Shown piece by piece: positions 25,441 through 33,915 of a stretch of DNA of 64,000 bases. The notes beneath the pieces were generated by a model. The model did no database searches and was not told the origin of the DNA. It saw only the letters and a program-made list of their open reading frames with translations. The DNA lies in assembly GCF_900129635.1 (NCBI RefSeq), contig NZ_FSRB01000001.1, positions 5,483,501-5,547,500 of the forward strand, written 5' to 3'. Positions within the stretch are counted from its first letter, which is position 1, and each line of letters starts with the position of its first letter. This DNA is from Singulisphaera sp. GP187. Lineage in GTDB: Bacteria; Planctomycetota; Planctomycetia; Isosphaerales; Isosphaeraceae. Made by a program: the position numbers and the translations under genes.

Positions 25441-26027
25441 TTATGTGATTGGCCGTTCGAGAATCAGGCCGTAATGGTAAGAGCAGCAGGAAAGCGGTTC
25501 GGAACGCACGAATCGTAATCCCGCCTGCTCGCTCCAATCAAGGCACTGCTCGGGACGCGGGCGGATGGCAAGGGATGGGCCGCGAGGAGTCTCGATATCG
25601 GATCGCCAGTGGATGATGCTCACCTTCCCGCCAGGAATCAGGACGCGATGAGCCTCGGATAGCAACTTGGCCGGGTCTTCGATTGGAGGATGTTGAAGAG
25701 CATGACATGATCGGTGCTCGTATCCGGTCGACCACAACCCGCCTCGACAAAGTCTCTCTGCTCCACAGTGACGTTCGTGAGACCCGCCGATTGCACTTTC
25801 TCGATGGTCGTCGCCACCATCGCCGGGTCGATGTCGATGGCGAAAACCTCTCCTCGGGCGAGCTGGGCTGCCGGCACGGTGAAGTGGCCAAACCCGCATC
25901 CAAACTCGACGAGTCCCCTGCGGGATTCCGCGCAGCCAAGCTTTTCGAGGATGCAGAGAGGATCGAAGAAAGTCCCCCAGAAATCCTCGTCAGGCATTCC
26001 GCTTTCACGCCCTTTCACCGCGATCAC
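25441..26027 (-). pseudogene. Class I SAM-dependent methyltransferase, frameshifted
   Basis: The N-terminal frame (from 26027) gives VEFGCGFGHFTVPAAQL, the SAM-binding glycine loop, AIDIDPAMV, and DHVMLFNIL. It then shifts; the continuation EDPAKLLSEAHRVLIPGGKVSIIHWRSD...CSYHYGLILERPIT lies in another frame and ends at 25441. One missing base near 25681-25688 explains both. Intact, it would be a protein of about 195 residues of the UbiE/Methyltransf_11 type; the substrate is unknown. As written, it is broken just after the post-motif region, or the base was lost in assembly. Confidence 0.8.
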
Positions 26028-26209
26028 TCCTCATTGAAGTGCCGGAGAAACCCCAGATGCAATTCCCAGTGAGTGCTTGGGTTGTTTCCGGGATTGATTC
26101 ACAGCATCTTGAACTTATCGCCTGACCGGGTGAACGTCCACCGTGGGTTGGCCTGCAATCGGGGACGCTGGCGATGGAACTCCCTTCGGTTGCCCAACTT
26201 ACATTCCCT

Positions 26210-26323
26210 TCATTGCCCGTCCCGGTACGTCGTGAGAGATGCCCCGGCGCAGTGTCCCAGCCGGGCGATCTGGGCTTCGTCGAGCAAGGGGAAGGCGACG
26301 GCGTGCAAGTTAGACTCGGACAT
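26210..26323 (-). pseudogene. 5' remnant of a FAD-dependent (thioredoxin-reductase-like) oxidoreductase
   Basis: A 37-codon frame, MSESNLHAVAFPLLDEAQIARLGHCAGASLTTYRDGQ, followed by a stop. It resembles the opening of the cyclic-nucleotide-binding/thioredoxin-reductase fusion proteins that commonly follow UBP zinc-finger genes, as here. The remaining roughly 500 codons are absent. The recognition is from memory of such N-termini and is moderately certain. Confidence 0.45.
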
Positions 26324-26355
26324 GGCTCGACCTCCACCGAAGCCCAAAGCCTGCC

Positions 26356-26646
26356 TCAGTCCCGCAAGTACGGCAAGACCTGCTCCGGCACGTCCACTTC
26401 CGTCTGATCAACGTAGCACCAGGCCCACCGCTCGCCCGGCTCGAACGAGGCCACCACGGGGTGTTGCGTGTGGTGCGAGTGTTTCGTGGCGTGGCGGCCT
26501 GGCGAACTGTCACAGCAGCCGACGTGGCCGCAGGTTAGGCAGAGCCGCAGGTGGACCCAGGGCGAGCCCGTTTTCAGGCACTCTTCACACCCTGCCGGCG
26601 TGCGGGCGGCAACCGGGTGGAGACCGATCTCATGTTCGCATTGCAT
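26356..26646 (-). CDS. UBP-type zinc-finger protein
   Basis: 96 residues from MQCEHEIGLHPVAARTPAGCEECLKTGSPWVHLRLCLTCGHVGCCDSS. The cysteines and histidines (CxxC at ECL/CxxCGHVGCC, then HATKHSHHTQHPVV) form the ZnF-UBP fold also found in ubiquitin-binding eukaryotic proteins; the bacterial members are short and stand alone. Its role in bacteria is unknown. It usually neighbours a thioredoxin-reductase-like gene, of which only a 37-codon stub remains downstream (26210-26323). ATG 26646 is chosen because the upstream extension is not protein-like. Confidence 0.85.
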   Translation of the reverse strand: MQCEHEIGLHPVAARTPAGCEECLKTGSPWVHLRLCLTCGHVGCCDSSPGRHATKHSHHTQHPVVASFEPGERWAWCYVDQTEVDVPEQVLPYLRD

Positions 26647-27114
26647 TACGGGTGTCCTGGGGAGAATATGGAATTTTGTGTATAGGCATATTTGCAATCA
26701 ATTTGTGGAGCCGGCGGGCATCCTGCCCTTTGTGGCCTACTTGCATCTCGAGCTACTTCGGTCCCATGGAGGCTATTGTTTGCCAGGCTTAATGCTCTCC
26801 ATGGATGTTGGAGCCACGGGTTGGTAACCCTTTTGGAGAGGAGCCAACGCAACGGCGATGCCAATGCACGATCCCTGCTGGAGGGTGGGCTGCAAGTTGT
26901 TTTAGGGGAACGTTCTGCGTCAATTGCCCTTTCGGAAGGCGCTGCGTCGCCCGGCCGTCGAAACCATTCTCCCCGATCCGCTTCGGACAAAGTGGCTGTG
27001 TTCGACGGGCGGGCGATACTTGTCAATAAAGCCAATTTGTGATTGGATTTAAATGTGTTTGGCCACCGCCAACCAACGGACTGGCCTCATCACCTATCTG
27101 GAAGCCACACCCGT
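26647..27114. other. Intergenic region, no gene seen
   Basis: About 470 bases, moderately AT-rich near 26670-26700. No recognisable protein, promoter pair or hairpin was found. Confidence 0.4.
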
Positions 27115-27618
27115 TCAGCCCCAGATCGCCTTCAACTTCTCGACCGACTCGGGAGCGAGGGCGAGCGGCGGCATCGAGAGGCCGCCCTCCTGTAACTTGT
27201 CGCCGGCTGGGGTATCGCCCGACAGCTTGGTCCAGGTCTGGGCCATCAGGTGCGAGTTGTGCTTCACCTGCCCGAGCGCGTGGACGAACTCGTGGGCGGC
27301 GATCACTTCGAGAACACCGAGCCCGGCGCCCCGCAGGCCACCCGGCGTATTGATGCGGACTTCCACCGGCAATTTGACCTCGGCACTCTGCAACTGGCCC
27401 GAGTCGCTGGTCGTGGCCGCGGTCCGGCCATGCACCGCGGTGCCGCTGATGGTGGAATCGGTCGTCACCGTGATGGTTGGCCCCGTCGAACTCCCCAAGG
27501 CGAGGACGACGTTGATGTCTGACTTCTTGAACAGAACATTCAGATCCGTGACCGCCCGTTTGCAAGCCTTGATCCAGTAGGCGTCGAGTCCGCTGAGGTC
27601 CACCTTTACCGTTGCCAT
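27115..27618 (-). CDS. Small zincin-like protein with HExxHxxG motif
   Basis: 167 residues, no signal peptide. The centre reads VIAAHEFVHALGQVKHNSHLMAQTW: H109-E110-x-x-H113-x-x-G116, then H120 instead of the metzincin third ligand at position 119, and a later Met (M125) that could be a Met-turn. This is close to the matrixin/metzincin signature HExxHxxGxxH but one residue longer. The first 90 residues (MATVKVDLSGLDAYWIKACKRAVTDLNVLFKKS) resemble the beta/alpha start of a compact matrixin domain. Probably a metalloprotease or a derivative; substrate and location are unknown. Confidence 0.6.
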   Translation of the reverse strand: MATVKVDLSGLDAYWIKACKRAVTDLNVLFKKSDINVVLALGSSTGPTITVTTDSTISGTAVHGRTAATTSDSGQLQSAEVKLPVEVRINTPGGLRGAGLGVLEVIAAHEFVHALGQVKHNSHLMAQTWTKLSGDTPAGDKLQEGGLSMPPLALAPESVEKLKAIWG

Positions 27619-28035
27619 GGCTGACTCCCTTCTTCCCTCGCCGGCCGGGCCTGATACTCGATATCGAGTCTGAAAACAGTCTACCGGGATGAGGAAGGGG
27701 TTGTGACTCGGCCGACCTGCTGCCTGGTGAAGTCTCTCAACTCGTTCAAGTCGCTCGTGGTTGAACTCGCGACGAGTTGCATCAGCGGTCAGTCAAACCG
27801 ATGGCTGCCATCCTATTGCGTTGCGCGCATTCATCTTAAGAATGGAACCGCGTTCTCTCGTCCGCACGAGACAACGATTCCGAGAATCATCCTCCGAACC
27901 CGATGAATGCGAATGCCGAGGCTCTCGAAACGGCCCGCGTGAAAAGTGTCGCCCGTGATGTCTCGTCAAAGGCGAGTTGCGCGGTCCAAGAAATAGGGAT
28001 CATTCCAAACCCAGCGGCCTCGTTGATTCCTTGCC
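27619..28035. other. Intergenic region between divergent genes
   Basis: About 420 bases between two genes reading away from each other. It should contain both promoters, but none is convincing by eye. Several short open frames here have no family features. Confidence 0.4.
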
Positions 28036-28674
28036 ATGACCCAATCATCCGACGTCCGCAAGAATTCCGCACGGCCCCGCCCGACGATGGCCGAAGCCTC
28101 GGTTCGAGGAGTAAGGAATATGGCCTTCCGCTGGCTCCGACGCCTCTCCCCGGTCCGGGACGAGTCGATCGGAGTGGCCATCCTGCTCGTCCTGGTGAGC
28201 GCCGGGTTGGTCTGGGTGAGCCTCCATCCGGCCCCACCGACTCAGGGGGACGAGTACGACGAGGTCCCCGCGAATTCGGGCACCATCGTACGTTCCGAGG
28301 TGATTCATCTGTGGCTGCCTGAATCGATCAGGGAATTGGCGAGTCCCCAGTCCTCAGTCGTACGGGACCCATCCGACTTGCGGCGCTATCTCGAACGTCG
28401 GAATCTGCAAGATCTCCGGTACGCGGTGACGATTCGAGGGCATCAGCCCAACGGCGACTATTATGACATCCACTTCATCCGTCACCCTTGTGAGTCCCCC
28501 GTTCATTTTCAGGAGCTCCTGAACATCCTGGCCGACGTCAGCCGAGCGCCGGGCCACGAGAAGGCCGCGAACTTCCCCGGTGCGTCGACTCACGACATTT
28601 CCGAAGCGGTCCTCAGTCGCGAGCCGTCGGAGATCATTGCCGAACTCGACCGGATCCGGGGCGGGCGCCGGTAA
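28036..28674 (+). CDS. Hypothetical single-pass membrane protein
   Basis: 212 residues. A cytoplasmic basic N-terminus (about 40 residues) is followed by one transmembrane helix, SIGVAILLVLVSAGLVWVSL (about 45-65), and an exported, acidic-rich domain of about 145 residues. That domain contains DLRRYLERRNLQDLRYAVTIRGHQPNGDYYDIHFIR, suggesting a compact alpha/beta fold. I do not recognise a family. An internal ATG near 28120 (MAFRWLRR) would give a shorter version starting just before the helix. Confidence 0.55.
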   Translation: MTQSSDVRKNSARPRPTMAEASVRGVRNMAFRWLRRLSPVRDESIGVAILLVLVSAGLVWVSLHPAPPTQGDEYDEVPANSGTIVRSEVIHLWLPESIRELASPQSSVVRDPSDLRRYLERRNLQDLRYAVTIRGHQPNGDYYDIHFIRHPCESPVHFQELLNILADVSRAPGHEKAANFPGASTHDISEAVLSREPSEIIAELDRIRGGRR

Positions 28675-28958
28675 TGGTCCCGTTGCAAGGCGTCACTCAC
28701 GCCAGGCAGATCCGTGAGGAGGCCCGGTAGGTTCGGTGGCGATGGAGATTTCGGTCTAAGGCCTCGGCCGTACGGGCAGGCTCCGGCCTCCTCGTTCGAC
28801 GTCGGTGGGAGAGGCTCCGCGCCGCAGGCTGCCTGGCGATCGCAAGCCCACTTTTTTCGCCGGCATCCTCGGCTGCGAAGGCGGATTGCGGCCAATTCTC
28901 TCGGGGACAACAAGAGGCGATGCCAAGTCATGAACCGAACTCCACAAGCCGATCACTC

Positions 28959-28986
28959 TTGACATGCAACCGTTTGGTTGCATAAT
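28959..28986 (+). promoter_or_regulatory. Promoter with ArsR-type operator
   Basis: TTGACA (28959-28964), 16-base spacer, CATAAT (28981-28986). The spacer is filled by a perfect palindrome ATGCAACC-GTTT-GGTTGCAT (28964-28983), which matches the operator style of ArsR-family repressors that precede SRPBCC genes. A bound repressor would block RNA polymerase. The repressor gene directly downstream is broken. Confidence 0.7.
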
Positions 28987-29003
28987 GAGGCGAGGTCGTA
29001 GGC

Positions 29004-29144
29004 GTGGACTCCGTGTTCAAGGCACTCGCCGATTGTTGCTCGACCGTTTGCACGCGGAGGCCGGGCAAACACTGGGGCAACTTTGCCAACACCTGGATCT
29101 TTGTGCCCTGGCCGGCCTCAAGCGAACGCGGGAAGGTGGAACTG
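29004..29144 (+). pseudogene. ArsR-family repressor remnant
   Basis: From GTG 29004 the frame reads DSVFKALAD, the canonical start of an ArsR winged-helix regulator. After a small deletion the match continues in another frame as LLLDRLHAEAGQTLGQLCQHLDL, then nothing of the recognition helix or wing. Only about 45 of some 110 codons remain. It lies between its operator (28964-28983) and the SRPBCC gene, so it was the local autoregulator. Confidence 0.7.
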
Positions 29145-29606
29145 ATGGCTGATTCACGATTTGTGTATGTTACCTACATTCGCACGACACCGGAAAAACT
29201 GTGGCGGGCGCTCCTCGACCCTGAATTCACGCGCCAATACTGGTTCGAGACATGGCACGAATCCGAGTGGAATCCTGGCGCAGCGTGGCGGTTGATGATT
29301 CCCGACGGGCGAGTTGGCCACAGTGGCGAAGTCCTCGAAGTCGAGTCCCAGCGGCGACTGGTCCTGTCGTGGCGTGCGGAGTTCAATCCCGAGCTGCGTG
29401 CCGAAGGCGATTCACGCGTCACCTTTGAACTCGAGCCGCAGGGCGAGTCGGTCAAGCTCACCGTCGTCCACGAGATTGACCAACCCGATTCGAAGCTTGT
29501 CAAAACCCTGTCGAACGGATGGCCGCATCTGTTGGCCAGCCTCAAGAGCCTCCTTGAAACAGGCGAATCGCTTGTCGAAACCCGCCGTTGGCCCAAAGGG
29601 CTTTGA
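29145..29606 (+). CDS. SRPBCC-domain protein (AHSA1-like)
   Basis: 153 residues. A complete START/Bet v1-like fold: MADSRFVYVTYIRTTPEKLWRALLDPEFTRQYWFET, WNPGAAWRLMIPDGRVGHSGEVLEVESQRRLVLSWR, SRVTFELEPQGESVKLTVVHEID, and the C-terminal helix GWPHLLASLKSLLETGE. Such proteins bind hydrophobic ligands in a cavity; the ligand is unknown. They are typically the second gene of an ArsR-SRPBCC operon, which is the arrangement here, though the ArsR gene is a remnant. Expression may now be constitutive from 28959. Confidence 0.9.
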   Translation: MADSRFVYVTYIRTTPEKLWRALLDPEFTRQYWFETWHESEWNPGAAWRLMIPDGRVGHSGEVLEVESQRRLVLSWRAEFNPELRAEGDSRVTFELEPQGESVKLTVVHEIDQPDSKLVKTLSNGWPHLLASLKSLLETGESLVETRRWPKGL

Positions 29607-29753
29607 GAATCGGGGGGGCGAGGCCAACACGACATCCCCATCTCGTCAACAGCCTCACTGGGGGGCGGTCCGACCCCGCAAGGTGCATCCGCAGATCACG
29701 AAGCGGTGCCGGGTCGTCATGTTCTGTTGAAATTCTCTTGTGAGCCATACAAA

Positions 29754-30356
29754 ATGTCACATGCACAGTCGAAGATCCGGGTCGCCATCGTCTTTCATAG
29801 CGGCTATGGCCATACGGCCAAGCAGGCCCAGGCTGTTGCTGCGGGTGCTGCAGCCGTTGCGGGCGTCGAATCACAGTTGATCCCTGTCGAGGGCGGCGAC
29901 ACGACCTGGGAGGATTTGGAGGGGGCGGACGCTATCATCTTTGGTGCACCGACCTACATGGGCGGACCTTCGGCGCAGTTTAAAGCCTTTCAGGATGCGA
30001 CCTCGAACAAGGTTATGGCCGCGGGCTTCAAGTGGAAGGACAAGATCGCGGCGGGATTCAGCAACTCAGGATCCCGCTCCGGGGACAAGTTGGCCACCCT
30101 GATCCAGATCGCATTGTTCGCCGCCCAACACGGAATGCACTGGGTTAACCTGGGCCTGCCGCCTGCCAATAATTCGTCGATGGGCTCGGAAACCGACCTG
30201 AACCGGCTCGGGTTTTTCCTGGGCGCGGGGGCGCAGTCGAATATCGATCAAGGACCTGATGTCGCGCCGCCTGAAGCGGATCTGGCAACCGCACGTCACC
30301 TGGGAGAGCGAGTGGCTCAGGTGACGCGACAACTTGTCAGGGGCAAGGCCGAATAA
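29754..30356 (+). CDS. Flavodoxin-family protein, WrbA-like
   Basis: 200 residues. The FMN phosphate loop is visible at the start (VAIVFHSGYGHTAKQAQAV), then ADAIIFGAPTYMGGPSAQFKAF, a flavin-contacting loop of the NAD(P)H:quinone oxidoreductase type, and KIAAGFSNSGSRSGDKLATLIQ. The expected role is FMN-dependent reduction of quinones or related electrophiles. ATG 29754 begins the conserved part. The gene is on its own transcription unit or continues from the SRPBCC gene 147 bases upstream. Confidence 0.85.
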   Translation: MSHAQSKIRVAIVFHSGYGHTAKQAQAVAAGAAAVAGVESQLIPVEGGDTTWEDLEGADAIIFGAPTYMGGPSAQFKAFQDATSNKVMAAGFKWKDKIAAGFSNSGSRSGDKLATLIQIALFAAQHGMHWVNLGLPPANNSSMGSETDLNRLGFFLGAGAQSNIDQGPDVAPPEADLATARHLGERVAQVTRQLVRGKAE

Positions 30357-30468
30357 GTTGTGCCTCATCGGCATTGATTAGTGGTCGTGTCTGTATTTTC
30401 TTTGTTTTTTGATGGGTGACCGCCGTGATGCAGAAGGCCGCCGGGGCACCCAGGGTTTGCATATCATT

Positions 30469-30652
30469 CAACGACCCGATCCTGGGCTAGGAAGCCTCTC
30501 GCGACTCGTTCCCACGGTCCCCCGTGGGAATGCAGCTGGGACGCTCTGCGTCCTCGGCTTTCGAGGGCCAGACGACGCAGAGCGTCGGGGACGGCATTCC
30601 CACGGAGGACCGTGGGAACGAGGGTAATTCTTAGCTCTATGGCGGGTCGTTG
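30469..30652. mobile_element. Intact 184-bp dispersed palindromic element (copy 2)
   Basis: Ends CAACGACCC / GGGTCGTTG are exact inverted repeats, and the element is flanked by an 8-base direct repeat ATATCATT (30461-30468 and 30653-30660), so it transposed as a unit. Inside are the arms CTCGTTCCCACGGTCC / GGACCGTGGGAACGAG (16 bp) and the 13-bp pair GACGCTCTGCGTC / GACGCAGAGCGTC, so nearly the whole element can fold as a hairpin. No coding capacity. It is the uninterrupted counterpart of 7611-10003. Confidence 0.85.
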
Positions 30653-30689
30653 ATATCATTCAATGTAGAGAAAGGCCAGGGCCACCTGC

Positions 30690-31538
30690 TTAGGAGGGGT
30701 CCCCCCGCGGGGGCGCGAACGGGGGGACGTGGGCCTTGGCCAGGTGGTCGTCGACCCCTTCGGCTTTGCGGTAGAACCGAACGAGGGAGTCGGGTTCGCG
30801 GGCGAGTCGTCGCCGTTCGCTCAGCCAGTGGAGCAGCTCGGCATGGGCTTTGGGCTCGGTTTCGGCCAGCAGGGACTCGGCGGCCGAGGCGCCGGCGAAC
30901 GTGCCGTGGGGAACCGGGACGAGCTGGCAGAGGCTCTCCCCCTTGGCGAACTCGACGGTGCCGGGCTCGATCAGCTTCCAGTTCATGGTGAACGTGTAGT
31001 TGAGCCACCAGGTCTCGATCACCCCTTCCAATGGGGCGCAGTTCGGTTTCCAGCGGTTGCCCGGGCCCTTGACGTAGAGGTCCCAGCCGGGCGAGGTCCG
31101 GAACAGCCAAGGGAGCGAGAACGTGACGATCCCGAGCCCGAACTGGCTCTTGATCGCGACCTGATAAGGGGGCTCGACTTCGACCCGGAGGCCCGACGAC
31201 TCGGGGGAGCCGTTCCAGGTTACCCGGACGTCGGTCGGGCAGAGGACCTGCCAGCCCCACTGGTTGGCCATGACCATGGGCAGGCACTGGTACGAATAGG
31301 GGCGTCCGTCCATCCAGTGCCGACGCGCCGGGGAGGGGCGGAGCCGCCAACCATCGAGCCAGCTTCCGTCCTTGATCTTGAGAGCCTTCAACTCCAAGGG
31401 GCCGGGGTCGCGGGCCTGGTTTTGGTTCGCCTCCGCGAGTTGGCGCTCGAGCGTGGCCACGCGTTCCTCCAGCTCACGGCAGCGCGGGCACGTCGGAGAA
31501 GCGGACGTGGCGTCGTCGGGCTCAGTCTCGGAACTCAT
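30690..31538 (-). CDS. Conserved hypothetical protein (DUF6065-like)
   Basis: 282 residues. The first 45 contain a CPRC pair and a short coiled coil (ELEERVATLERQLAEANQ). The body reads PMVMANQWGWQVLCPTDVRVTWNG, FGLGIVTFSLPWLFRTSPGWDLYVKGP, WWLNYTFTMNWKLIEPGTVEFAKGESLCQLVPVPHGTF. This pattern recalls the DUF6065 family; I am not certain of the number. No catalytic motif is evident. The function is unknown. The C-terminal tail is Pro-rich. Confidence 0.6.
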   Translation of the reverse strand: MSSETEPDDATSASPTCPRCRELEERVATLERQLAEANQNQARDPGPLELKALKIKDGSWLDGWRLRPSPARRHWMDGRPYSYQCLPMVMANQWGWQVLCPTDVRVTWNGSPESSGLRVEVEPPYQVAIKSQFGLGIVTFSLPWLFRTSPGWDLYVKGPGNRWKPNCAPLEGVIETWWLNYTFTMNWKLIEPGTVEFAKGESLCQLVPVPHGTFAGASAAESLLAETEPKAHAELLHWLSERRRLAREPDSLVRFYRKAEGVDDHLAKAHVPPFAPPRGDPS

Positions 31539-31788
31539 GGGGGCAGCCCTCGAACGCGAACCACGGGATAAACCCGAAGGGAGACTCCTCGAGGCGAAGA
31601 TAGTCGCTCAGGGAACCCGCATCAATCCCAACGCGCGGGCCGGGGACCGGCCGGGTAGGCTGGGGTTGTCAGGGGGGCGCCGTCCTGTTCTGATTTTGGC
31701 GAACGGCCGCCAGGGGAGCGATGGTCTCGGCCTTGGTTCGAGGATCGCCGGAGCGGCTCCCCGACAACTCAATCGAAGGAACAGCGTC

Positions 31789-32499
31789 ATGTCGACACGC
31801 GTGCGATGGTTGGGGCATTCGTGCCTGTTGTTCGAGAGCGATGGGCGGCACGTCTTGGTCGACCCGTTCCTGACCGGCAACCCCAAGGCGGCGGACGCGG
31901 CGGACACGGTCCCGGCCGACCTGATCTTGGTCTCGCACGGCCATGGCGACCACATTGGCGATGCCGTGGCGATTGCCAAGCGGACCGGAGCGCCGGTCGT
32001 GACCAACTACGAGATTGGGGAATGGCTCAAGGAGCCCGATCGCGGACTCATCGACGTGCACGGCATGCAGCACGGCGGCGGTCGCCTGTTCGAGGGGATT
32101 GCCCGGGTGAAGCTGACCATCGCCTTCCACGGCTCGGTCTTGCCCGACGGCACCTATGGTGGCAATCCGGCCGGGTTCCTGATCACCTTCCCCGACGGCA
32201 CCAAGGTCTACGACGCGGCGGATACGGCCCTGTTCAGCGACATGCGACTGATCGGTGAAGAGGGGATCGACCTGGCGATCTTGCCGATCGGCGACTATTA
32301 CACGATGGGCCCGGACGACGCGCTTCGGGCCGTGACGATGATCGCCCCGAAATCGGTCCTGCCAATCCATTTCAATACGTTTGATGCGATCGCGCAGGAC
32401 GGTAAGGCGTGGGCCGATCGGGTGCGCCGGGAGACTCAGGCCGAGCCGGTCGAGATCGAGCCCGGCCAGTGGTTCGACATTACGCGCAGGCCTGGCTGA
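31789..32499 (+). CDS. UPF0173 metal-dependent hydrolase (metallo-beta-lactamase fold)
   Basis: 236 residues. The first strands are RVRWLGHSCLLFESDGRHVLVDPFLTGNP, and the metal site HGHGDHIGD (HxHxDH) follows; further ligands are in the HG.GG region, YDAADTALF and LPIHFNTF. This is the full UPF0173 (YtkL-type) layout. The natural substrate is unknown in the family. ATG 31789 is chosen at the family start; the frame is open 400 bases upstream without homology. The gene converges with the beta-helix gene at 32551. Confidence 0.9.
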   Translation: MSTRVRWLGHSCLLFESDGRHVLVDPFLTGNPKAADAADTVPADLILVSHGHGDHIGDAVAIAKRTGAPVVTNYEIGEWLKEPDRGLIDVHGMQHGGGRLFEGIARVKLTIAFHGSVLPDGTYGGNPAGFLITFPDGTKVYDAADTALFSDMRLIGEEGIDLAILPIGDYYTMGPDDALRAVTMIAPKSVLPIHFNTFDAIAQDGKAWADRVRRETQAEPVEIEPGQWFDITRRPG

Positions 32500-32550
32500 G
32501 GCGAGGGAGGCCGGCCTGCGCGAAGTGGCTGCCGTTCGCTCAGACGTCGA

Positions 32551-33915
32551 TCACCACTGGATCGAGCCGACGAGCTTGTTGTTGATGATGATCGCTCCGG
32601 TGGGGACGACCGTGCCGTCGGCGATCGTCGAGTTGGCGACGTAGGCGCGGGCACCGATCGACGCGCCTGCGCCGATCGTCGAGCGGTCGAGCACCGCCCC
32701 CGCTCCGATGATCACGTTGCCACCGATGCTGACCTTGGCTCCGGGCCCACCCAGGATCACTGAGCGGTCCCCCGCTTGCACGCCGTCGTAGATCGTGATT
32801 CCGCTGCCGGTGCTGGCCACGTTACTCCCCAACGGGGAGTTAATCACGACGTAATCACCGGACGTGAATGTCGAGCCGAAGACGAACGGCTGCCCTTGGT
32901 CGGCCCGAATCGAGTTGCCGATCCCGAGACTATGCGCGACGATGGCGGCCTGCTGATGGAAGACCACTTCGCCGGTGACCCGAGCGCGGAAGTTCGAGAT
33001 CAGGCCGGGTTGCTGCTGTCCCAGGGGAGCCTGGAACGTCGGGCCGGTCGGGCTGGTGGGCTCGAAGCTGGGACCGTTCGCGGAACCAGGCTCGTTGCCC
33101 GCCCCTTCGACGGCGGAGAGGTTGCCGTTGAAGACCCCTTTTCTGGCCGGCGTGAAGATATTGGTGGTTCCGGTTGAGGAATCGCCCTGGAAGAGCGCGG
33201 CGTAGCCGGCGGCCAGTGCCGTGTTGTTCGCGAGGTTCTTGGACAGATCCGAGGCCTCGGTCGCGGTGATCGGGGCGACTTTGCCGAGAGCGGGGTCGGA
33301 GGCCTCGGCGTTGGTCGTGACGTTCGCGCCCGGCAGGACGTAGATACCCGCGGGGACGGTCACGCCTGGCCCGACCCGAGCCAACGTCCCCACAATCGCG
33401 CCCGGCTCGATCGTGGCGGAGTCGATCAGTGCGTTCGCTCCGATCCCGGTCGGCTTGCTCTGGGCGCCGAAGGCGCCGATCTGGCTCGGCCCGATGACCG
33501 TGGCGCCGAAGCCGACCGACACGAAGTTGCCGATCAGGATCGAGGTCGTCGGGTTCTTGGCACGGGTTGGATTGCTCTGGATCGTGGCGCCGTCGAGGAT
33601 GCTCGAACCGGTGCCGATCTTGATGAACCCGGAGGTCGAGTTCAGCTTCGCATAAGGACCGATGAACGTCTTGTTGCCGACGATGACGTGCCGGCCGTTG
33701 ACGATCCCGACCGTCGGGTCGATGAACGAGGCCACCTTGGTGGCGCCGAAGGGGAGGACCGGTGTGTTGGGCCGGACCGCCGGGACGCCGAGAGGACGAA
33801 GGTAAGGATGTCGATTATCCACCGGCGGGATCGTGCTCAAAAGGAGCCGTCCCTCCATGGACTCGCTCTGAGGGCGAAAAGCTACGTTCCGTCGCCGGCC
33901 TGATCGATCCATCAT
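32551..33915 (-). CDS. Exported left-handed beta-helix (gamma-carbonic-anhydrase-like) protein with LEPR-XLL leader
   Basis: 454 residues. The N-terminus (FRPQSESMEGRLLLST) matches the planctomycete LEPR-XLL leader, thought to mark exported or surface proteins. Two long stretches (about 65-200 and 320-450) are hexapeptide repeats of the form (I/V)G.(G/N)(A/V)..., building left-handed beta-helices, e.g. VSIGGNVIIGAGAVLDRSTIG. They are split by a middle insert with an HQQAAIVAHSLGIGNS segment. The pairing of hexapeptides with spaced histidines recalls gamma-type carbonic anhydrases, but the three zinc histidines cannot be assigned with confidence, so a structural or acyltransferase-like role remains possible. 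Confidence 0.7.
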   Translation of the reverse strand: MMDRSGRRRNVAFRPQSESMEGRLLLSTIPPVDNRHPYLRPLGVPAVRPNTPVLPFGATKVASFIDPTVGIVNGRHVIVGNKTFIGPYAKLNSTSGFIKIGTGSSILDGATIQSNPTRAKNPTTSILIGNFVSVGFGATVIGPSQIGAFGAQSKPTGIGANALIDSATIEPGAIVGTLARVGPGVTVPAGIYVLPGANVTTNAEASDPALGKVAPITATEASDLSKNLANNTALAAGYAALFQGDSSTGTTNIFTPARKGVFNGNLSAVEGAGNEPGSANGPSFEPTSPTGPTFQAPLGQQQPGLISNFRARVTGEVVFHQQAAIVAHSLGIGNSIRADQGQPFVFGSTFTSGDYVVINSPLGSNVASTGSGITIYDGVQAGDRSVILGGPGAKVSIGGNVIIGAGAVLDRSTIGAGASIGARAYVANSTIADGTVVPTGAIIINNKLVGSIQW

